A stretch of 64,000 bases of DNA, from the NCBI GenBank assembly GCA_019232625.1, contig JAFANP010000052.1, forward strand, positions 1 through 64,000, in the 5' to 3' direction. The position numbers and the translations under genes are program-made. Source of the stretch: Alphaproteobacteria bacterium. GTDB taxonomy: Bacteria; Pseudomonadota; Alphaproteobacteria; Sphingomonadales; Sphingomonadaceae. Position 1 is the first letter of the stretch; every line of letters begins with the position of its first letter. The notes below the pieces were generated by a model. That model was not told the origin of the DNA. It saw only the letters and a list, made by a program, of their open reading frames with translations, and did not search any database. Positions 20,480-28,492 of this stretch are shown here, piece by piece.

Positions 20480-20566
20480 CTTTGTGGCCGGGTCTTTGAT
20501 CGCCCGCTTCCCTGGCGCGTGCGGGGCGCATAAGAGCGCTTCGACAGTCCCTGGTTGGAGCGACCC

Positions 20567-20767
20567 ATGTCCCGCGAGCCGACTTACCCCGAAGATGCCA
20601 AGGTCGGGCCACCGTCGCCCGAGCCCGCCGCCCCGGCCGCGGCGGCGCCCGCCAAGGCGGCCGATCCTCGCCGCAGCAAGTATCTCGCGACGGGCGCCGC
20701 GATCGGCATCGGCTCGGCCGCGATCGTTGCCGCCTTGCTCTACGCCAACCGCAACCGTCGCGGCTGA
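20567..20767 (+). CDS. Small membrane-anchored hypothetical protein (66 aa)
   Basis: Start at ATG 20567 (MSREPTYPEDAKVG) with GGAG 6-10 nt upstream; the track begins four codons earlier. The N-terminal half is Pro/Ala-rich and soluble (PSPEPAAPAAAAPAKAADP). Residues about 42-60 form one hydrophobic helix (ATGAAIGIGSAAIVAALLYA), and the end is basic (NRNRRG). No family is recognised. It follows the probable sRNA terminator by about 90 bp, so its transcription may come from read-through or from a promoter that I could not find. Confidence 0.6.
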   Translation: MSREPTYPEDAKVGPPSPEPAAPAAAAPAKAADPRRSKYLATGAAIGIGSAAIVAALLYANRNRRG

Positions 20768-20817
20768 ACGCCGCCGAACGGGCCTGAACCTCGCCTGTCG
20801 GCCGGGTTCAGGCGGCG
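20764..20817 (+). terminator. Hairpin after the 66-aa gene
   Basis: CGCCG...CGGCG outer pairs enclose the 9-bp stem CCTGAACC/GGTTCAGG with a C/G-rich loop. No T-run follows, so it may be a Rho-dependent stop, an RNA-stabilising hairpin, or chance in GC-rich sequence. Confidence 0.3.
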
Positions 20818-20867
20818 CTCAAGCGGGGAATCCTAGCTTTCCTTCACGAGTATGAAGGAGAGTGAAC

Positions 20868-21176
20868 ATGCGTAAGTTGATCCTCGCTTTGTCCGCGGCG
20901 AGCCTCACCGTTCCCGCGGTCGCCCTGCCGAGCGCCGCCGAGGCGCGCGGCGTCGGCACCTATCACGGCAAGGTGTGGCGCGGGTCGAACGGCCGGACCT
21001 ACTGCCGCAAGCCGAGCGGCACGACGGGGCTGGTCGTAGGCGGCGCAGCCGGCGTCCTCGCCGGCCGCCAGATCGACAAGCATGGCGACCGCACCACCGG
21101 CACCGTCCTCGGGGCGGCGATCGGCGCCCTGCTCGGCCGAACGATCGAGCGCGACGTCGTCAGCCGCTGCCGCTGA
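20868..21176 (+). CDS. Glycine-zipper 2TM domain exported protein
   Basis: 102 aa from ATG 20868, with AAGGAG 7 nt upstream; the track's GTG two codons earlier is unlikely. A signal peptide is clear (MRKLILALSAASLTVPAVALPSA, likely cut near AEA). The mature part has a YHGKVWRGSNGRTYCRKP segment and two Gly-rich hydrophobic stretches of the glycine-zipper type (VVGGAAGVLAGRQI and TVLGAAIGALLGRTI), separated by DKHGDRTTG. It is probably in the envelope, attached to the outer membrane or periplasm. The function of such small zipper proteins is mostly unknown. Confidence 0.8.
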   Translation: MRKLILALSAASLTVPAVALPSAAEARGVGTYHGKVWRGSNGRTYCRKPSGTTGLVVGGAAGVLAGRQIDKHGDRTTGTVLGAAIGALLGRTIERDVVSRCR

Positions 21177-21285
21177 TCGCGCCCCGAAGCCGGCGCCGCC
21201 GTCTCCGTTCCGACGGGGCGGCGGTTTGCCGCCGCGGCCCCCCTCTGGTAGAATGGCGCGACCGACCTCTGGAGGAGGACGTGCG

Positions 21286-22212
21286 ATGGGGAAGCGTGGC
21301 AAGCTGATCGTGGCCGCGGCCTTGGCGGGGCTGCTCGCCGTTCCGGCCCTGGCGGACCCGCCCGGCGGCGGCGGCGGCGGCGCGGCGCCCAGCATGAGCG
21401 CGCCGCAATACGATCCGGCCGCCGAATATCGCAAGGGCATAGAGGCGCTGCAGGCCCAGCGCTTCAAGGAGGCCAAGGCGGCGTTCGAGCATGTCCTCGC
21501 CGTCGCCCCGCGGGACGCCAACACCAATCTTCTCGCCGGCATGTCCTGCGCCGGCCTCGACGACCTCAAGAATGCGCGCAAATATTACGAGCGGGCGGTG
21601 AAGGCCGACAAGGACCTGGTCGGCGCCCGCCGCGAGCTCGCCCTCACCTATCTCAGGCTCGGCGACCGGCCGAAGGCGGAAGCGGAGCTTGCCGCGCTGA
21701 AGGCGCTGCAGGCGGCGTGCGGCGGCGCCTGCGCCAAGGCGGCGGAGCTCGGCAAGGCGGTCGACATGGTCGCCGCCGCGCTCGCCGCGCCCACCCAGGC
21801 GCGGCTCGACACCCAGCCGAGCCTCCTCTTCGCCAGCGCGGCGGGAGGCGACCGCGCCTATTTCGAGGCCGTGTCGCTGATCAACGAACGCCGCTACGAA
21901 GAGGCGATCGGCGCCCTGGAGGCGGCGCGGGCGACGTTCGGGCCGCATCCAGACATCCTCACCTATCTCGGCTTCGCCAACCGCAAGCTCGGGCGCTACG
22001 AGACGGCCGAGCGTTACTACCGGGCGGCGCTCGCGGCCGCGCCGGGCCACCGCGCCGCGACCGAATATTATGGCGAGCTGATGGTCGAGCGCGGCGACAG
22101 GGCCGGCGCCGAGCGGATGCTGGCGAAGCTCGACGAGGGCTGCACCTTCGGCTGCGCGGAGGCGGAGGAGCTGAGGCGTTGGATCGCGGCGGGCGGCTCG
22201 CCGGCGCGCTGA
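21286..22212 (+). CDS. Exported tetratricopeptide-repeat protein
   Basis: 308 aa from ATG 21286 with GGAGGAGG upstream; the track start at 21082 is a spurious extension through the preceding gene. A signal peptide is present (GKLIVAAALAGLLAVPALAD), then a Gly-rich linker, then TPR-like helical repeats, for example AEYRKGIEALQAQRFKEAKA, an ARKYYERAVKADKDLVGARR unit, and a second set near the C-terminus (TYLGFANRKLGRYETAERYY). It probably works in the periplasm as a scaffold. Its 3' end overlaps the start of the cytochrome c gene by 34 bp, suggesting translational coupling. Confidence 0.82.
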   Translation: MGKRGKLIVAAALAGLLAVPALADPPGGGGGGAAPSMSAPQYDPAAEYRKGIEALQAQRFKEAKAAFEHVLAVAPRDANTNLLAGMSCAGLDDLKNARKYYERAVKADKDLVGARRELALTYLRLGDRPKAEAELAALKALQAACGGACAKAAELGKAVDMVAAALAAPTQARLDTQPSLLFASAAGGDRAYFEAVSLINERRYEEAIGALEAARATFGPHPDILTYLGFANRKLGRYETAERYYRAALAAAPGHRAATEYYGELMVERGDRAGAERMLAKLDEGCTFGCAEAEELRRWIAAGGSPAR

Positions 22213-23108
22213 GCGCCGCGAGCGCGGCCCTGCTTCTCCTCGCCGCCGCGGATTCGCCGCGCGTGCCGATCCGCGAGGCCCGATGGGCCGCGCCCGACCG
22301 TTTGTTCGAGACGCTGAGCCGCGAGCCGGCCGAGTGCCTCGCGCGCCCGGTCGGCGCGGCGGCGCGGCGCTCCGTCGAGATCGGCCGGATCGCCTTCCGG
22401 GCGCCGCTTCTCCTCGGCGGCCAGGCGGCCCGGGCGGGAATCAGCTGCGCCACCTGCCACCGCAGCGGCCGCGACAATCCCGCCTTCCTCTTCCCCGGCG
22501 TCTCGGGCGATCCCGGCACCGCCGACGTGACCTCGTCGCTGATGAGCAGCCATCGCGGCGACCGGACGGACAATCCCCGGCCGATCCCGGACCTGGCGGG
22601 CCCGCCGGAGCGGCTCAAGGTCTCCCGCACCGGGCCGGGCGCGCTGGAGGCGTTCATCCACGGCCTCGTCGTCGAGGAGTTCGACGGCGCCGAGCCCCCG
22701 CCGGCGGTGATGGCCGGCCTCGCCGCCTACGTCCGCGCGCTTCGGCCCGAGGCGTGCCGGGGCGGGAGCCGCCGCGTGTCGCTCGAGGGCCGGCTCGACG
22801 CCGTCGCGGCCGCGGTGCGGCTGGCGGCGGGCTCCGACCGCGACACCGGCCGCTTCCTGATTACCGCCGCCCGGTCGCTGCTCGGCGCCGTCGACGAGCG
22901 CTTCCGGCTTCCCGGCCTCGAACGCGACCGCGCCCTGCTCGCCGAGGCGGACGCGGAGCTGCGCGCCTTGCGCGAGGATCCGCGCCGCGGCGCCCCGTCC
23001 CTGGAGCGTTGGCTGGAGCGCTGGCCGGAGCGGCGGCGGCGCCTGATGCGCGACGAGCGGCGCTCGCTCTTCTCCCCCGCCATCCTTCGGGCGCAGCTTC
23101 GCGCTTAA
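22179..23108 (+). CDS. Periplasmic c-type cytochrome family protein, TTG start
   Basis: I choose TTG at 22179, which gives a typical signal peptide (LAGALSAASAALLLLAAAD) and has GGAGGAG about 8 nt upstream; the track's start at 21717 runs through the TPR gene out of frame. The 309-aa protein has one CxxCH haem site (GISCATCHRSG), then NPAFLFPGVSG and a Met-rich/AYVRALRP region that could hold the axial ligand, resembling di-haem peroxidase-like or MauG-like folds, but only one haem motif is seen. The C-terminus is highly charged. It is coupled to the TPR gene and might need the Ccm proteins encoded at 60.6-64 kb. Confidence 0.75.
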   Translation: MDRGGRLAGALSAASAALLLLAAADSPRVPIREARWAAPDRLFETLSREPAECLARPVGAAARRSVEIGRIAFRAPLLLGGQAARAGISCATCHRSGRDNPAFLFPGVSGDPGTADVTSSLMSSHRGDRTDNPRPIPDLAGPPERLKVSRTGPGALEAFIHGLVVEEFDGAEPPPAVMAGLAAYVRALRPEACRGGSRRVSLEGRLDAVAAAVRLAAGSDRDTGRFLITAARSLLGAVDERFRLPGLERDRALLAEADAELRALREDPRRGAPSLERWLERWPERRRRLMRDERRSLFSPAILRAQLRA

Positions 23109-23159
23109 CCCTTTCCTAAGGCGCCTTGGCCATGCTCCGCCTCACCAAGGAGGCCGGCC

Positions 23160-23327
23160 ATGTCTTTCCTGCGAAGCCTGCTGCGCGACCGTCGAGGAGC
23201 GACCGCGATCGAATATGCGCTGATTGCGAGCCTGATCGCGGTCGCGGCGATCACCGCGTTCGTCAATCTCGGCACGGGACTCAACACCACCTTCACCAAC
23301 GTCAACGGCGCCGTCTCCGGCAGCTGA
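23160..23327 (+). CDS. Flp/Fap-type IVb pilin
   Basis: 55 aa, too short for the ORF track. AAGGAGG precedes the ATG by 6 nt. It shows a short basic leader (MSFLRSLLRDRRG), cleavage expected after Gly13, then the pilin core GATAIEYALIASLIAVAAI with the conserved Glu at +5 and a Tyr next to it, which is diagnostic for Flp pilins. No cpa/tad assembly gene lies in the window, so this is an orphan or works with an assembly system elsewhere. Its stop is only 3 bp from the stop of convergent addB. Confidence 0.9.
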   Translation: MSFLRSLLRDRRGATAIEYALIASLIAVAAITAFVNLGTGLNTTFTNVNGAVSGS

Positions 23328-23330
23328 CGC

Positions 23331-26315
23331 TCATCCCTCGCGGCCGTACCATTCGTCGAGCCGCATCAGCTGGTCATATTCGCCATAGGGGGCGTGCTCG
23401 GGGTGCAGCTTGGCGGTGAATGGCGCGTCGCCGGTCAGCCACGCCTCCGCGGCGGCGATGAAGTTGCGGGCGGCGCGGGCGGTGAAGTCGGTGGCGTCGA
23501 GCCCGCTCCGCCCACCGACCGGGCTCGCGACATGGCCGAGCTTCCCCGCTTTCTTCGCGAGCGACCAATATTCGAAAAGCTCGGGCAGACCCTCGATCCC
23601 CTCGAACCCGCCGCGCTCGGCGATCAGGCCGAGCAGGCCGAGCTGCATCGAATAGCCCTCGGCGACCGCCTTGGGTCCCGGCGGCATCCCGGTCTTGTAG
23701 TCGACGATGGCGAGGCCGCCGCCCGGCAGGCGATCGATCCGGTCCGCCTCGCCGTAGAGGCTGACGCCGGCGAGCTCGCAGGCGCCCTTCGCCTCCGCGG
23801 CGAGCGGCCGCCGGCCCGCTTCGGCATTCCTCGCCACCTCCGCGGCGATCCAGTCGATCGCCTCCAGGAGGCGCGGCTGCCAGAGCGCGCGCATCAGCGG
23901 ATGGGCCGAGGCCTCGCGCAGCAGCGCCTCCGCCCGGCCGCGCAGCCTCGACGGCTCGCAATCGTCCTCCTTCATCCACGCCTCGAGCGTGCGGTGGACG
24001 GCGCTGCCCCGCCACGCCGCGGTCGGGTCGGCGTCGACCGGGTCGAGCGACGGCAAGGCGAGCAGCTTGCGCGCGTAGAAGGCGAAGGGGTCGGCCTTCA
24101 GCCGGTCGACCTCGGTCACCGAGATGCGGCGGGGCCGGGCCTCCAGCGGCGGCCGCGGCGCGGGGCGCTCCGCCGGCCGCAGCGCTGCCGGCCGGTCCAC
24201 CGCCCGCGCCCAGCCGATATGGACGGGGGAACGGGTGAGGCCGCCGGTCATCGCTTCGAGCCGCAGCCAGAAGCGCGACGGGATGGCCGGCGCGCGGGCG
24301 TCGCGGCGGGCGCGGGTGACGAGCACGGCGGGCGCTCCGAGGCCGCTCGCGAAATCGTGCGCCGAAACCCCGATCCGGCGCTCCAGCCCGGGCAGGCCCA
24401 GCTCGTGGCGGAGGCGCGGGGCGAGCCAGGGATCGGGCGCCGGCAGCTGCGGCCACACCCCTTCGTTGAGGCCGGCGAGGATGACGAGGTCGGCGCGCTG
24501 CAGCCGCGCCTCTATCTGGCCCCAGATGAACAGGCGCGGATGCTGGCCGTAGGGCGGCCGCACGTCCCGCGAGCGAAGCAGCTGCTCGAGCATCGCGGCG
24601 AAGGCGCGCGGCGCGACCCGGCCGGCGGCCGCCGCGGCCGCCTCGGCCTCCAGAAGCAGGTCCGCCGCCTCGCGTCCCGCGGGGCCCGCCCAGACCTCGT
24701 CGCCGGTGAGGTCCGAGGCGGGGACCCGCAAGGCCTCGAGCAGGCGCGCGAAGCCGGAGCGCCCGTCGCGAAACGCCCGCTCGAGGGGCTTCAGCCGCGG
24801 CGCCACGCCCCGCCACCACGCCTCGGCGCGGCCGCGCAGCTCGCGCTCGCCGCGGCGGCCGCTCCGGTCGGCGAGGAGCGCGCTTATGCCGTCGAGCCCG
24901 GCCGGCGGGCGCGGCCCCCGCAGCGCCAGGTCGAGGAGCCGCGCGCCTTCGAGCCAGGCGAGCCGCCCCTCCCCCTTGGCGACCAGCGGATGCTTCAGCA
25001 GGGCGAGCAGCGGCACCGGCGCGAACTGCTCCGCGGCCGCGCCGGCGAGCGCGAGCAGCAGCGTTCCCGGCGCAAGCTCCGACAAGGGCCGTCCGGCGCT
25101 GTCGTCCGCGGCGACGCCCCAGCGCCGGAGATGGGCCGCGACCCGCCGGGCGAGCGCCCGGTCGGGAGTGACCAGCGCCGCCGTTCGCGCCGGCGTCTCC
25201 AGCGCCTCGCGCAGGGCGACGGCGACCGCCTGCGCTTCCTCGGCCGGATCGGCGGCCTCGATCGCACGCACGCCGGGCAGCCGCCGGTCGGCGGGACTGA
25301 GAGTCGCCCAGGCGGCGGTCGAGGCGGCGGGCAGCATGGCATTGGCGACGGCGCGCCCGCGCGAGGCGGGCGCCGCCGGGCCGCCGCTCCAGCGCCATCG
25401 CCTCACCTCGGCCCGCCCTACCCCCATCCGCTCGAGCAGCAGCTTGAGGTGGAATTGCGGGTGGGTCTCGATCGACCGGCGGCGCTGGCCGGTGGCCGGA
25501 TCCGGCTCGTGCGGGCCGAGCGCGGCCCACTCGCTCTCCGCAAGGCCGGTGTCGAGGCCCGGGAGCACGACGAGCCCCTCGGGGAGCCGCGACACGACGC
25601 GCAGCAGCCGCGCCACGGCGGGCGCGGCCGTGGTGATCCCGGCGGCGGCGACGAAGCCGGCCGGCGGCGCGGCGCTCCACCGCGCGGCCAGCCGGCCGAG
25701 CAGGCGCCGGCGGCGCTCGGCAAGGTCTATCCGGCCGCGCTCTGCGAGCCGTCTCGGCCAATGGTCCATGATCACCGCCAGCCGCTCGAGCGACGCCTGC
25801 CAGTGCAGCGAGAGATCGGGAAGGTCGGCGGCGAACCCGCGCAGCCGCGACGGCGCGATCTCCTCCACCAGCAGCTGGTCGAGCGTCTGGGCGAGGTTCT
25901 CGGCGAGGCGCAGGGCCTCCGCCCCCTCCACCCCGGGCAGGTGGCGCTCGACGAGGGCTGCAAGCTGGAACAGCCGGTCGAGCGGCTCGATCGCGGGCGG
26001 TATCGCCTCCTCCTCGTCCGCCGGGTCGAGGAGGCCGCCGACCCGCTCCTCTATGTCCGCATCGCCGATCGGGACGAGGCGGGGGAGCAGCAGGCCGCCG
26101 GCCGAGCGGCGCACGAAGGCTTCGGTGATGGCCCGGGCCGCGCGGTTGTTGGGGACCAGAACGACGCCCCGGGCAAGGCCGAGCGTCTCGCCGCCGTGCC
26201 GCGCGAGGAGGCCCGCGGCGAAGGCGTCGGCGAACGGTCGGTGCGCAGGGATGGTGTAGACGCGCGGGTGGGCCGGGCGCTGGGCCGCGTGCGCCGTGGC
26301 GTCAGGCGGTGCCAA
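23331..26315 (-). CDS. addB: Double-strand break repair protein AddB
   Basis: 994 aa. It starts at a TTG (26315) that overlaps the end of murU by 14 bp; no ATG or GTG suits better, and the N-terminal sequence reads well (YTIPAHRPFADAFAAGLLARH). The inactivated helicase-like N-terminus is followed by a C-terminal PD-(D/E)XK nuclease with GEADRIDRLPGGGLAIVDYKTG and the QLGLL motif. With AddA it processes broken DNA ends. The order murU-addB is the normal sphingomonad one, but addA does not follow; about 6 kb of other genes lie between them. Confidence 0.93.
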   Translation of the reverse strand: MAPPDATAHAAQRPAHPRVYTIPAHRPFADAFAAGLLARHGGETLGLARGVVLVPNNRAARAITEAFVRRSAGGLLLPRLVPIGDADIEERVGGLLDPADEEEAIPPAIEPLDRLFQLAALVERHLPGVEGAEALRLAENLAQTLDQLLVEEIAPSRLRGFAADLPDLSLHWQASLERLAVIMDHWPRRLAERGRIDLAERRRRLLGRLAARWSAAPPAGFVAAAGITTAAPAVARLLRVVSRLPEGLVVLPGLDTGLAESEWAALGPHEPDPATGQRRRSIETHPQFHLKLLLERMGVGRAEVRRWRWSGGPAAPASRGRAVANAMLPAASTAAWATLSPADRRLPGVRAIEAADPAEEAQAVAVALREALETPARTAALVTPDRALARRVAAHLRRWGVAADDSAGRPLSELAPGTLLLALAGAAAEQFAPVPLLALLKHPLVAKGEGRLAWLEGARLLDLALRGPRPPAGLDGISALLADRSGRRGERELRGRAEAWWRGVAPRLKPLERAFRDGRSGFARLLEALRVPASDLTGDEVWAGPAGREAADLLLEAEAAAAAAGRVAPRAFAAMLEQLLRSRDVRPPYGQHPRLFIWGQIEARLQRADLVILAGLNEGVWPQLPAPDPWLAPRLRHELGLPGLERRIGVSAHDFASGLGAPAVLVTRARRDARAPAIPSRFWLRLEAMTGGLTRSPVHIGWARAVDRPAALRPAERPAPRPPLEARPRRISVTEVDRLKADPFAFYARKLLALPSLDPVDADPTAAWRGSAVHRTLEAWMKEDDCEPSRLRGRAEALLREASAHPLMRALWQPRLLEAIDWIAAEVARNAEAGRRPLAAEAKGACELAGVSLYGEADRIDRLPGGGLAIVDYKTGMPPGPKAVAEGYSMQLGLLGLIAERGGFEGIEGLPELFEYWSLAKKAGKLGHVASPVGGRSGLDATDFTARAARNFIAAAEAWLTGDAPFTAKLHPEHAPYGEYDQLMRLDEWYGREG

Positions 26316-27066
26316 GTATCTCTTCCGCCGCGCGGATGTTGGGGGGCGCGCCGACGTCGAACCACAGGCCCTGGTGCACGGCCCCGAACAGGCGCCCCGC
26401 CTCGATCGCCCTGTCCCACAGGAGGTTGGTCGAGAAGGGTCCCGCCGGCACTTCGCCCGCGAGCAGCCGCTTCGACACGATCTGGACCCCGGTATAGACG
26501 AACGGCGCCATCCCGCCGGGCTTGCGGCGGCGCAGCGCGCCGGCGGCGTTCATGTGGAAATCGCCCTGCCCGGCATGGCAATGCGCCCGCGCCAGCGGCA
26601 CGAGCAGGAGCAGGGCGTCCATCCGCGCCTCGTCCCAGGCCGAGGCGAGCAGGCGCAGGGCGTCGACCGGCCCGTCGATCCAGAGGTTGTCGGAATTGAC
26701 CACGAGGAACGGGTCTGCATCGATCAGCGGCAAAGCGTGGACCAGGCCCCCGCCCGTCTCCAGCAGCCGCTCGCGCTCGTCGGAGATCGCGATCTCGATG
26801 TCCTGGACGCGGTTCCTGAGATGGGCCTCCAGGGCGTCCGCGAGATAGTGGACGTTGACCACCGCCTTCTTCACCCCCGCCGCGCGCAACCGGTCCATGC
26901 AATGGTCGATCAGCGGCTTGCCGGCCACCTCGACGAGCGGCTTTGGGCGGGTCGCCGTAAGCGGGCGCATCCGCTTGCCGAGCCCCGCCGCCAGCACCAT
27001 CGCGGTCTGCGGCACCTGCCCCGCCGGAGCGGGGCGAAGGGAGAGCGGCCTGCGGTAACGGCTCAC
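26302..27066 (-). CDS. murU: N-acetylmuramate-1-phosphate uridylyltransferase (MurU type)
   Basis: 254 aa from the GTG at 27066, which overlaps the amgK stop as GTGA; the track start at 27564 runs out of frame through amgK. The nucleotidyltransferase signature is clear: MVLAAGLGKRMRPLTATRPKPLV, then VVNVHYLADAL, then VVNSDNLWIDG for metal and nucleotide binding. In the AmgK-MurU recycling route, MurU makes UDP-MurNAc from MurNAc-1-phosphate, skipping MurA. The gene directly follows amgK, which supports this over a general glucose-1-phosphate nucleotidyltransferase. Confidence 0.88.
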   Translation of the reverse strand: MSRYRRPLSLRPAPAGQVPQTAMVLAAGLGKRMRPLTATRPKPLVEVAGKPLIDHCMDRLRAAGVKKAVVNVHYLADALEAHLRNRVQDIEIAISDERERLLETGGGLVHALPLIDADPFLVVNSDNLWIDGPVDALRLLASAWDEARMDALLLLVPLARAHCHAGQGDFHMNAAGALRRRKPGGMAPFVYTGVQIVSKRLLAGEVPAGPFSTNLLWDRAIEAGRLFGAVHQGLWFDVGAPPNIRAAEEILGTA

Positions 27067-28067
27067 CCGGTCATCGCCCTCAGGCAGGCGTCGCCGCGAT
27101 AGCGGGCCGGGACGTTGGCGTCGAACCACGCCCGCACCGGTGCAGTCGCAGGGTGGGCGAAGTTGCGCTCTACATAACCCCAGAGACGGGGGTGCATCGT
27201 CGGGTAGAATGGCTTGCCGTCGCGCTTCCACAAGCGGGTGAAGATGCCGAGTATCTTCACGTTGCGCTGGGCGCCGAGCACTTCGTAGTGGGCGCGGAAG
27301 CGGGCGCGGTCGGGCACGCCGGCGGCATCCATGTAGCGCTCGAGCATCGCCGCCTCCAGCGCCGGCGAGACGTCGCGGCGGGCGTCCTGGAGCAGCGAGA
27401 CGAGATCGTAGGCGGCATGGCCGGCCAGCGCGTCCTGAAAGTCGAGCAGGCCGAGCTCGGCGCGGCCGGGAAGCACCATGAGATTGTCGGCATGATAGTC
27501 GCGCAGCACCATCACCGGCGAGCGCTGGGCGCTCTCGAGAAGGTCCGCCCAGGCCGCCCGCCACGCCGGCAGATAGGATTCGCGGTCCACCTCGAGGCCG
27601 ACGGCGGGGACGTACCAGTCCGGGAACAGCATCACCTCTCGGACCTTGGCGGCGTCGTCATAGGCCGGGAGGTCCGAGGGCGCCCTCTCCCGGGCGAGCC
27701 GGGCGAGGATGTCGACCGCCGATTCGTATATCTCCCGCTCCCGCTCCGGCTCGCGGGCGAGCAGCGGCCCGACCCGGTCGTCGCCGAAATCCTCGAGCAG
27801 CAGCAGCCCCCGCTCCCGGTCGACGGCGAGGGGGCGGGGCGGCGCGAAGCCGCGGTCGAGCAGGTGCCGCGCGACGGCGAGGAACGGCCCGACGTCCTCA
27901 TGCTCGGGCGGGGCGTCCATCAGCACGGCGGTGCGGCCGTCCTTCACCACTCGGAAATAGCGGCGGAAGCTTGCGTCCCCGGCGAGCGGCAATATCTCGG
28001 CGCCGTCCCAGCCGTGGCGGCTCAGGAAGTCGGGCGCCGTCTCCGGCGGAATCATCGGGGCGGCCAT
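27063..28067 (-). CDS. amgK: N-acetylmuramate/N-acetylglucosamine anomeric kinase AmgK (aminoglycoside phosphotransferase fold)
   Basis: 334 aa from the ATG at 28067 (GGGAAG upstream); a second ATG at 28055 overlaps the tsaE stop as ATGA and is nearly as good. The APH-type kinase fold is seen: GDASFRRYFRVV in the N-lobe, LLLLEDFGDDRVG, the catalytic loop LRDYHADNLMV (H-x-D-N) and LGLLDFQDALAGHAAYDLVSLLQD for Mg. The neighbours tsaE and murU fit the cell-wall recycling kinase of Pseudomonas putida and Caulobacter rather than antibiotic resistance. Long overlapping ORFs here are shadows. Confidence 0.88.
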   Translation of the reverse strand: MAAPMIPPETAPDFLSRHGWDGAEILPLAGDASFRRYFRVVKDGRTAVLMDAPPEHEDVGPFLAVARHLLDRGFAPPRPLAVDRERGLLLLEDFGDDRVGPLLAREPEREREIYESAVDILARLARERAPSDLPAYDDAAKVREVMLFPDWYVPAVGLEVDRESYLPAWRAAWADLLESAQRSPVMVLRDYHADNLMVLPGRAELGLLDFQDALAGHAAYDLVSLLQDARRDVSPALEAAMLERYMDAAGVPDRARFRAHYEVLGAQRNVKILGIFTRLWKRDGKPFYPTMHPRLWGYVERNFAHPATAPVRAWFDANVPARYRGDACLRAMTG

Positions 28068-28492
28068 CGCGCTTCCCAAGCGGCGGGCACCCCCGCTGTC
28101 AAGGCGCGGCCGCCCGCGGCCCGCGGCACGAGCGTCAGGCGGAGCGCCTGGCGCCACAGCCGGTCGCCGAGCCGCTCCGGCCACTCGACGAGCAGCGCCC
28201 CATCCTCCAGAGCCTCGTCCAGCGCCAGCGCCTCCACCTCGTCCGGCTCCTCGATCCGGTAGAGGTCGACGTGCCATACCGGCGGCGACAGCCCCTCGTA
28301 GGGCAGGACCAGCGGGAAGGTCGGGCTGGCGACGTCGCCGCCGAAGCCGAGGCCGCGCAGGATGCCGCGCGCCAGCGTCGTCTTGCCTGCGCCGAGATCG
28401 CCGAACAGCGCGACGACGTCGCCGCCTCGGAGCAGTCCCGCCAGCGAGCGCCCCAAGGCCTCGGTAGCCTCGGCGTCGGCGAGGATCATCAC
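28052..28492 (-). CDS. tsaE: tRNA threonylcarbamoyladenosine biosynthesis ATPase TsaE
   Basis: 146 aa. Walker A is GDLGAGKTTLARG, with VASPTFPLV and WHVDLYRIEEPDEVEAL following, and LLVEWPERLG for the Walker B region. It supports the TsaB-TsaD complex in t6A37 modification. The start ATG overlaps the stop of the kinase gene upstream (28489-28492). In alphaproteobacteria tsaE often sits between a divL-like kinase and an APH-type gene, as here. Confidence 0.95.
   Translation of the reverse strand: MMILADAEATEALGRSLAGLLRGGDVVALFGDLGAGKTTLARGILRGLGFGGDVASPTFPLVLPYEGLSPPVWHVDLYRIEEPDEVEALALDEALEDGALLVEWPERLGDRLWRQALRLTLVPRAAGGRALTAGVPAAWEARWPPR

Noticed and set aside
27063-28067. Aminoglycoside resistance gene
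   Set aside because: The fold is APH-like, but the murU/tsaE neighbourhood fits the AmgK recycling kinase.
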